DNA of 58,947 bases, from positions 1 through 58,947 of the forward strand of contig JAUCBJ010009085.1 in the NCBI GenBank assembly GCA_032718475.1. Direction: 5' to 3'. Both the position numbers and the translations under genes were made by a program. The DNA is from Nemertoderma westbladi. Its lineage: Eukaryota; Xenacoelomorpha; Nemertodermatida; Nemertodermatidae. Shown in pieces: positions 52,130 to 58,947 of this stretch (positions are counted from its first letter, which is position 1; the number at the start of each line of letters is the position of its first letter). A model generated the notes under the pieces. The model did no database searches. It saw nothing but the letters and a program-made list of their open reading frames with translations, and was not told where the DNA came from.

Positions 52130-54466
52130 TGTCTAACAGGCCTACTAATTTATAAATCTGGTTGAGTTAAATTTATAAATATATATGTACCCGTAATGGG
52201 TTTTGTCAATTATTGAAATAAATGTTATTATTTCTGAGTACGAAGTCACTATACAGAGGTTTGACGCTTTCAGTGGAGTGCTACTTGTTAGACACTAAAT
52301 ACTGATAGTTATACTTAACTAAGTTACTTATCACTACTGACGTATAACAGATTGAGATTACACAATCTCTAAGTAAACAATAAACAAAGTTACATGTACA
52401 ATTTTTAGGGTAATTTTACAAGAATTTTACAAACCAGATTAACAAGAATTTAGAATTGCTGGTTCTTACAGACTGATAGGGAATTTACGGAATTTTGAAA
52501 CCAATAAAGTAGTATTCAATACGTTGTGTTGTCCAGATAAGGAAATGCTACCGTCTGATGGCTTATAGTCTACACTATTAACAAATGTACCCGGAGTGTC
52601 CTATACCTAGAGATTAATTATCGAAGCCTACGTTAACGGACCTATTAACCACGTTACAACACAAATATACTGCGTACACACTAAATTAACTTTCAGGAAA
52701 GTGCTGTACTCTAAACCCTAAATTAGATACTATCACTTATACAACATATAACTTGCAATTAAATATACATGAACAGCTAAAAGAACCACAGCATCTGCTG
52801 GAGTGACCGGAGTATTTAAGCTTACTCATCCAATGCTAAATAAATCACCAGTCTGCCCTATGCCAAGCAGACCTGAAGTAGTACCAGGGTTAATTTAACT
52901 ATTATGGTATGTATAACAAGCAGAATTACTGTAAGGAATAAACTTGGGGACATGAATGTTGTAAATTTACTTGCATAAACTCTGAATAATAAATATTACG
53001 CTACCTGTACAGACTATTCAAATAAAACACAGACCAAAATGCTGACAGACTACCGCCAAGCCTTAAAATAAACTACAGTATATGCAGTCTCCAAAATGGT
53101 TAGTTAGTAAGCGTTCTAGACTACGTAGTACGACTTATTCTTTCGTGGGGGATTTACCTTACAACTTTGGAAGCCTCCACTGTCTAACTAGCACTTTATT
53201 AGACGAATAACCTACACATACTGTAATCCACTTCAGACCTAACAACAATCAGACAACAATTCAGCCTATGAGTTACCTTTACAATCCGAGCAGGTTTACA
53301 CGCCTTCTGCTCAATACTACACTTACAGATAAATAAAGCCAACAGAAATAAGTAAACCATACAAGGAATAAGGGGTGATCAATCCCTATCCCTAATCCTC
53401 TAACAGCCTACGATATACAATATTTCACAATCGAAGTAATACTGCAATACAGCACTGGTCTGGTACCGCTAAGCCTACAGGTTACCATCCAACCGGTACT
53501 TTAAGGTTTTATTGCCAACGGAACAATAAAAATAAATCTATTAATGTTCGCGCTTTTAGACCTTTAGCAGTTTAACCCGCTAATTTAAGTGTCTTAGGAA
53601 TTGACAATCGCCCGGACTAATTGACATCAGCTGAAGCCAGTCTAGCGCAGCATGCGACCCACGGATGTGGGAGACTGGATTCTATTTTAGAGAGAGGAGT
53701 AGGCTACTTTGTATTATTCGATTGATCACTACTATATAATCTCCGACAACTACTTTCGGGGAAATATTAACAGTTCCTTTGGGGCGTGGCGCTTTAAGTA
53801 TCACACAGAGTTATGACTGACACTAATTACAACTAGTGGCAATGAGATAACGCAAATGGCGCATTCTTTAGGAATGCTTTATTAACCTTCACACTCAATT
53901 TCTGCACTAATATTCACATTAACACACACTGATTTGCCGACTGTCACCGATTTTAGTCATATATAAGGAGGATTGCGACTCACATACATCGGGGTTATGA
54001 AATAGCATTGAATTCATACAGACCACTATAAATTGAGCCACAATTGCTACTGATACCCTTCTGCTTACCTCAGTAATTAAGAAAGTTAAGGGGGATTTAA
54101 CGATTATTCATCAGTATTCTCCAAATATATCATCCATTAATATATAACAACAGCTAATAACAGTATCTCTCAGGCCACTGATGTTTTCGGGCGAAGTCAG
54201 AACAGCTAGAAAATCAGAATGAATGAATTCTGAGAAATTTGCTGCATTGCGTCATTTCATTTAGGCTACTCGTAAAGGGAGATCGCTCTGATTGGCTGAA
54301 ATATGTCAACAACTAACACAGATCCTTCACACAAAGAAACAGTTGGTAGATTTCGTCATCTCAGCTCTGTGTTTGGACAGACACGTAGTTGCATAAGTTT
54401 ATAAGTCTTTTAGAGTATTTACCGCATTGCTCAAAATGACTTATTTTGTCCACAACAGCTTTTACA
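52130..54466 (-). repeat. 5' LTR of the BEL/Pao element (2337 bp)
   Basis: Partner of 36874-39402. It ends TTTTACA at 54466. The half nearest 54466 is much closer to its partner than the half nearest 52130. Confidence 0.85.
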
Positions 54467-54479
54467 ATAACATAGGCTC

Positions 54480-54650
54480 TACGCATAAAGAAACAGCTGG
54501 CTAATTGCGTCATGGTAGCTCTGTACTAAAACAGAGGCTAGAGGACATAAGCCTACACATTAGCTTATACTTTGAAATAATGCTGGACTTTTTAGAGTAG
54601 TTCGCAAATTGCACAAAAACGAAACATTTGTGCCACAAAAGCTTCAACAA
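54480..54650 (-). repeat. Diverged duplicate of the LTR outer end
   Basis: CATAAAGAAACAGCTGG, TTTTTAGAGTA, CATTTGTGCCACAAAAGCTT and CAACAAATAA echo the last 130 bp of the LTR (54335-54466) at perhaps 70% identity. This may be an old tandem LTR end or a solo relic of a related element. Confidence 0.5.
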
Positions 54651-55934
54651 ATAATATTAAAATATTTCATTATCTTAGGCCTACTCGAAACAAACTCGAA
54701 ATTGTTCGTTTGTGATATGCACGAAACCCTAATTAAAATTGTCATGTAACCCTAACACTATATTCTGTATGAATCATCGAAATGGACGCTGTTAAAATGT
54801 ATTTTTATATCATATGAGACTGTAATTATCCGGAGGCAAAGCTAACTTAATCGCTCAAGATAATTTTGTTGAGCAGGATGACCGATATATTGAAAGACGA
54901 CGACTGTTGTACAGGAGGAGGAGGTCAAAGTAAAAGTTGTAAAACAAGTCACAGCCGTGTTAACATTTCTTTCTAAGATAAGAAGAAATTCGTTTACACC
55001 AAAGCTGCCGCCATACCAACAGGGTTTTTATAGCCAGCCATATGTATACTGTATATTGCCTTGTGTAATGTACTGTCGGACCGAAGGGACTTGGAGAGGC
55101 ACTATTGTAATGCCCAAAATTACATAAAATTTTTAGGGTTCCATGACAATTTTAATTAGGTTTTATTTAACCCCCCCCCCCCCCCCCCCCCCAATTAAAC
55201 TTGTAGTGCTACTTGATATATCTTTATATTTATTGTTCGTTATGTTGCGTTGCGCGAATTACAGTATACAGTAGGGCGTACTCAAACGTTATTAGGCTGT
55301 TACAAATACAGTACAGTATATAACGTACTTTGGCATATTGGTTACATTTTAAGTGTTTTTCAAATCCCAATACAGTACCAACTTACTTAGTAATATTACT
55401 CTTTACGAATTAAAGAGATAATTAATTAAAGAAATAAAATCTTTACCAGATTATCGTAGAGATAACCCCATCTTGAATAAATCTCAGAAACAGAATCTCA
55501 GGCATTGAAGGATACATTTCATAAGGCCGACCATGTGTCCTGGATGAATCGTTTAATTTTATTTACATATAAAAGAAATTCCACTCAAATCTACCATAAA
55601 TTACTACTAGTTCCCATAAAATGTTATAACCTTCTGATTCGAAGCACTACAAATTGATTTAAATATAAATAAATATATATATATAAATAATTGACATATT
55701 TGGTAAACAGAAAAGGTGCAAATTAATTTTAATTTTGACTTTTCTTCTTATAATTAATTACCTCTGTATATAAATAACCTCTATAACATTATGTTTCATA
55801 ATATTTTTGCATTAAATACTGATTCTACGATTTATTACACCCGCCAATTTTTGTTTGAGGAACAGTTATTTTTTTGCGATGGATGTTGAAATTGTTTGGT
55901 TGGGGAGGTGAATTTTGTTGGATGAGGGAATGTT

Positions 55935-55965
<31 letters not shown>

Positions 55966-57334
55966 GGGGGCGAAAATGTGATATATTGTTACAGCCCCCC
56001 CCAACGAAGAGGACTCCCGTACGCCTAAGGTTCTGTAGGTTGGATATGACGGGCGGATTGTATTATCTGAAGCAATAGGGAAAGCAAATAACCTGTACCG
56101 GTCACAATTATTGGCAATGTGAATCTGTATTGGTAGTGTTGTTGGATAGTACCAACCTTATGTTGCCCGGTGATCTAAGCAACATTTAATTTGGTGATTT
56201 TAATCTAGTCAATTATTAACAAAGATGTAATTAATTATTAACTTTATTACGAAATTTAAAAAAGTTCATATATCAACTTTTATAATAATTAACAGTAGAA
56301 AGGAAGTAAGTAAGAAAGTAAGAAAGAGAGTGTTATTTTTGACAAAAATCCTACTTTGACAATGCCCCGCCCCACGTGCTTCTGTACAATGTAATCGTGT
56401 GGGGGTCTCTACATTTTTCCGAAGTCTTACTACTTTAGAAAGTTCTACAAGCTCATGGAGTAAAAGTTTTCTATTCTACAGCCAACCTAACTATTCAAAT
56501 TTTAAATGGAAACTAGAAAAGCCAGATGTGTCAAAAATTACACATAAAGTAGGTAAAATAGTGGCAATAAAGGCAGCATTTCAATTTCTGAAGTCACTTA
56601 TTCTGTAAATATGTCTAAATAGTTAAGTGAAGAATAAAAGCTAACTAAAAATACATAATAATTATAATTTTTATTTATAAATTAAATGTAATAAATATTA
56701 CTTATAAACAGATTTTGGGGGGTGGTGGGGGGTGGGCACTACTTAGTTACAAAAACTGAACCGATTCTAGACTCAAATTTTATCACGCATCTGATTCTGA
56801 AACTCGTTGTCCATATCTTACTTTTCGAGTCATAGTGATATAATGTTGTTTCCAACAGTATGTCCAGCAGCAATACTGCATTCCAAGCTGTTTGAGTATG
56901 GTCTGACGGTAAGACCTGCAGATTATTAAATTTAAAATAACATTAAACTTTTAATACCGGTCACTCTATACTATAATACAGTAATAATTGGGAGTAGGAT
57001 ACACTTGGATATTAAAAAATGTCACCGGTAAACCCAACATAATGAAGTAAAGGTAAAGCTGCACTACTCAGATACCACAGATTTCTAGTACACAAACTTG
57101 TTCAACAATTCAAACATAAATAAATTAATTAATTACTGTAACTTAGAAGAAAAAGTCACAAGACTCAGTGTTATCTCAAACAAAAGTAGCTGTACTTGGC
57201 AGGCTACTACAAATACAAAACGAAGCTTTATACTGTGTAGTAGATACCTGCCAAAGCAAATACAAAACGGTTATGAAGCCTATGGTGTGGTGTACATCTG
57301 CCAATAATCAGCTAAAAAGCTACATTATAACTAC
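54651..57334. other. No gene recognised; two homopolymer tracts
   Basis: AT-rich. Holds C22 (55171-55192) and G20 (55945-55964). One 69-codon frame at 56399-56608 has no recognisable feature. A TTTCTGTAAG-type microsequence near 56590 is not informative. Confidence 0.45.
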
Positions 57335-57808
57335 ACTGGGTTTACTGTGTCAAGTACAATGCACTCATCTCCAACCAGACACTATATAACATTGGAGGTG
57401 TCTCATTGGTTCCCCCAAGCTTGACACTAGAACAAAGCCGCCTCCACTTTGCAGGACATTTGCTTCCGCCGTGAGGACCAGCCAGTGCATAATCTTGTGC
57501 TTTGGCACACTGATGGAGTGACTAAGCATGGTGGACAGCCGACGAATTTCGTGAGACGCCTCCTAAAGGACACTGGCCTTGAAGATGTGTATAATCTCGT
57601 GAAAGTCATGAGGGGTAGAGAGTTGTGGCAGTGCAACGTTGTTGATAAGCTGGCATAGCATCCTTAATACACGCTGCATTGGGCTTGCCAATTGTGGATT
57701 GCATGGTGGTAACAAAATATTTTTGTTAAGCTGGTATAAGCTGGTTGTTAAATACAGCATGTCAATGTGAAGTTTCAATGCAGCAGGCCGATTATAGTAG
57801 TAGTAGTA
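57335..57808 (+). mobile_element. LINE C copy 4 (3' end only)
   Basis: Plus-strand copy from GTGTCAAGTACAATGCAC (57347) to the tail TAGTAGTAGTAG (57797-57808), homologous to 21485-21880. It keeps LEDVYNLVKVMRGRELWQC in the 57449-57658 frame, the family C-terminus. The 5' part is missing, as is common after incomplete reverse transcription. Confidence 0.8.
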
Positions 57809-58775
57809 CTGGAACTACTGCTGCTCTAAATAATAGGACCTTAAGTTTCTGATGATGTAGCCCATAATTAATTCATTTCCGAATTCTGTGGTCAGTCCAG
57901 GGGGCCCTTTTCCTGTTTCAAGGGTATACAGGAACTGTTTCTGCAGCTGCTAACTTAACTGCTTCTGTGAAGGCAGTATAGCCCTACCGCCTTAGAGGCA
58001 AGAACCTCATACCTGTTGCTCAGCTGTAGTGTGAAGCTGGATCTCACACTTGGCTGTTGCAACAGAGAGGACCAGTTATGCCGCGGCAAGGTCGATTTCG
58101 TTATTCTGCTAGCACGCAGCAGTAGCTGCTTGTAAATTGTGGTAGAAATTTTCCACCTCCTCTACTGGGGCAACACTTGTAGGTGAATAGCACACAACCA
58201 GAACGACCTTAGGAAATTTCTTAGCCAGTCTTCCAGTACATGAGAAGTGGCAATGGATGATGCTGTTAAAGATTTGGTATATTTTGTCCAATCCTGCCTG
58301 CCTGTGCTGTTGGATTCATCAATATACCAAATTCCACCACTGCCACTATCATCTGCTGATGCGAGGGCAAATCGCCAACACCCCCCCCCCCCCCAATGTC
58401 CTTCAGAACCTCATCAGTCTGTCCAGTCAGCATTCGGTGCTCTTGAATACCAAAAAGACCCACCAATGGCTATGCAGCTCATCTACTGGACCATGCCCTG
58501 TTGTACCCCTGCTGCCTGGTGCAGGAAGCAGTGAAGGAGAAGCCATTGTTAGATTGTCATCTACCTGGTCAGGCCATATATCCCTGCAGGAGAGTGTATG
58601 GGTCCTTAATCCAGGACCAAGGGCGTCCCTATCCAAGATCGAAGGGGTCATAGGTACAGGACCAGATTTGCCCTTAATAAGAGGGTCTATGCAACCACAA
58701 CAGGTGGCACCTCCTTTATGCTGCATGGAGGTGGCAAGTTTTCTTGACAAGAATACCTGACCTGACATTTGATCT
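57809..58775 (-). mobile_element. LINE C copy 5: 5' end and endonuclease
   Basis: Minus strand from about 58775: the 5' block shared with 47340-47805, then GIQEHRMLTGQTDEVLKDI (near 58445-58400, endonuclease start with catalytic Glu), C14/G14, SADDSGSGGI, PKVVLVVCYSPTSVAPVEEV (58215-58156), and a linker with VRSSFTLQLSNRYEVL. It then jumps at about 57855 to RT C-terminal text (AAVVP). It supplies the endonuclease half missing from copy 3 and abuts copy 4 head to head. Several frame breaks. Confidence 0.7.
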
Positions 58776-58947
58776 ACCTACCTGATAACTAGCAAGAAAT
58801 CCGGCTGGATATACATATGTTATCATGAGATTGCATTGTCTGGCAAGATATTATTATTGAGCGAGTTATAACACGATACAGTTTGTTACATACAGCAATA
58901 TCATTCATCCTTACAGAAGTTACTGTAAGTGTGTATTCATTATTAAG

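Larger units (their letters stand above)
36874..54466 (-). mobile_element. 17.6-kb BEL/Pao-type LTR element with an extra ORF
   Basis: Long direct repeats (36874-39402 and 52130-54466) begin TGT[A/C]TAAC and end TTTTACA, and enclose minus-strand gag, zinc knuckles, protease and integrase of BEL/Pao type. A polypurine tract adjoins the 3' LTR. It is much longer than usual BEL/Pao elements (roughly 5-8 kb, from general knowledge) because of 2.3-2.5-kb LTRs, a 1.9-kb spacer and a large extra ORF downstream of pol, plus inserted LINE C and SINE. RT and RNase H are missing at the N gap. No matching 5-bp target duplication is seen at these borders (AATGG and ATAAC). Confidence 0.8.

Noticed and set aside
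58257-58760. 167-codon plus-strand frame near the window end
   Set aside because: Lies antisense to the LINE C endonuclease and 5' block.

Overview
This is a repeat-dense stretch of animal nuclear DNA, probably from a marine invertebrate. The evidence is the mix of LINEs with endonuclease plus reverse transcriptase (RT), Ty3/Gypsy and BEL/Pao LTR elements, TTAA-target DNA elements, a tRNA-derived SINE, and an animal-type MFS transporter. There are no operons or bacterial signals. The species cannot be fixed from the sequence. A run of 100 N marks an assembly join, and nine G or C homopolymers of 14-25 bases deserve suspicion.

Region 1 (66-13538) is a three-level nest. A GC-rich Ty3/Gypsy element (66-13538) carries a LINE (LINE A, 4417-13365) inside its 3' LTR. 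LINE A ORF2 is in turn split by a 4.4-kb TTAA-flanked element with poly-G ends (6287-10685). Removing each insertion rejoins the older element exactly.

Region 2 (13.5-25.9 kb) holds LINE relics: LINE B, split by a LINE A-like fragment; LINE C, split by a 711-bp TTAA MITE; two further LINE tails; a PIF1/Helitron-like helicase relic; and a poly-G-headed repeat.

Region 3 (26.1-27.7 kb) contains the only convincing host-type gene. It is an intact, intronless 437-residue MFS transporter resembling SLC18B1, with a polyadenylation signal.

Region 4 (29.1-34.9 kb, minus strand) is a near-complete LINE (LINE D). Its 901-residue ORF2 is uninterrupted. Its ORF1 has an RRM-like part, a 32 x 30-bp in-frame repeat and a zinc finger, broken by a single UGA. 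It lies beside a BEL/Pao fragment.

Region 5 (36.9-54.5 kb, minus strand) is a very large BEL/Pao-type element with LTRs of 2.3-2.5 kb. Order on the minus strand: LTR, broken gag, zinc knuckles and protease, assembly gap where RT should be, integrase (split by LINE C), the pol C-terminal domain, a 1.9-kb spacer, then an unrecognised zinc-knuckle protein of roughly 900-1000 residues in the position where env-type genes sit, a polypurine tract and LTR. This extra protein is the strongest candidate for something undescribed.

Region 6 (54.6-58.8 kb) is mostly unannotatable AT-rich sequence ending in two inverted, abutting LINE C copies. Almost all coding content is selfish. Besides the transporter, the only intact long frames belong to LINE A ORF1 and LINE D.
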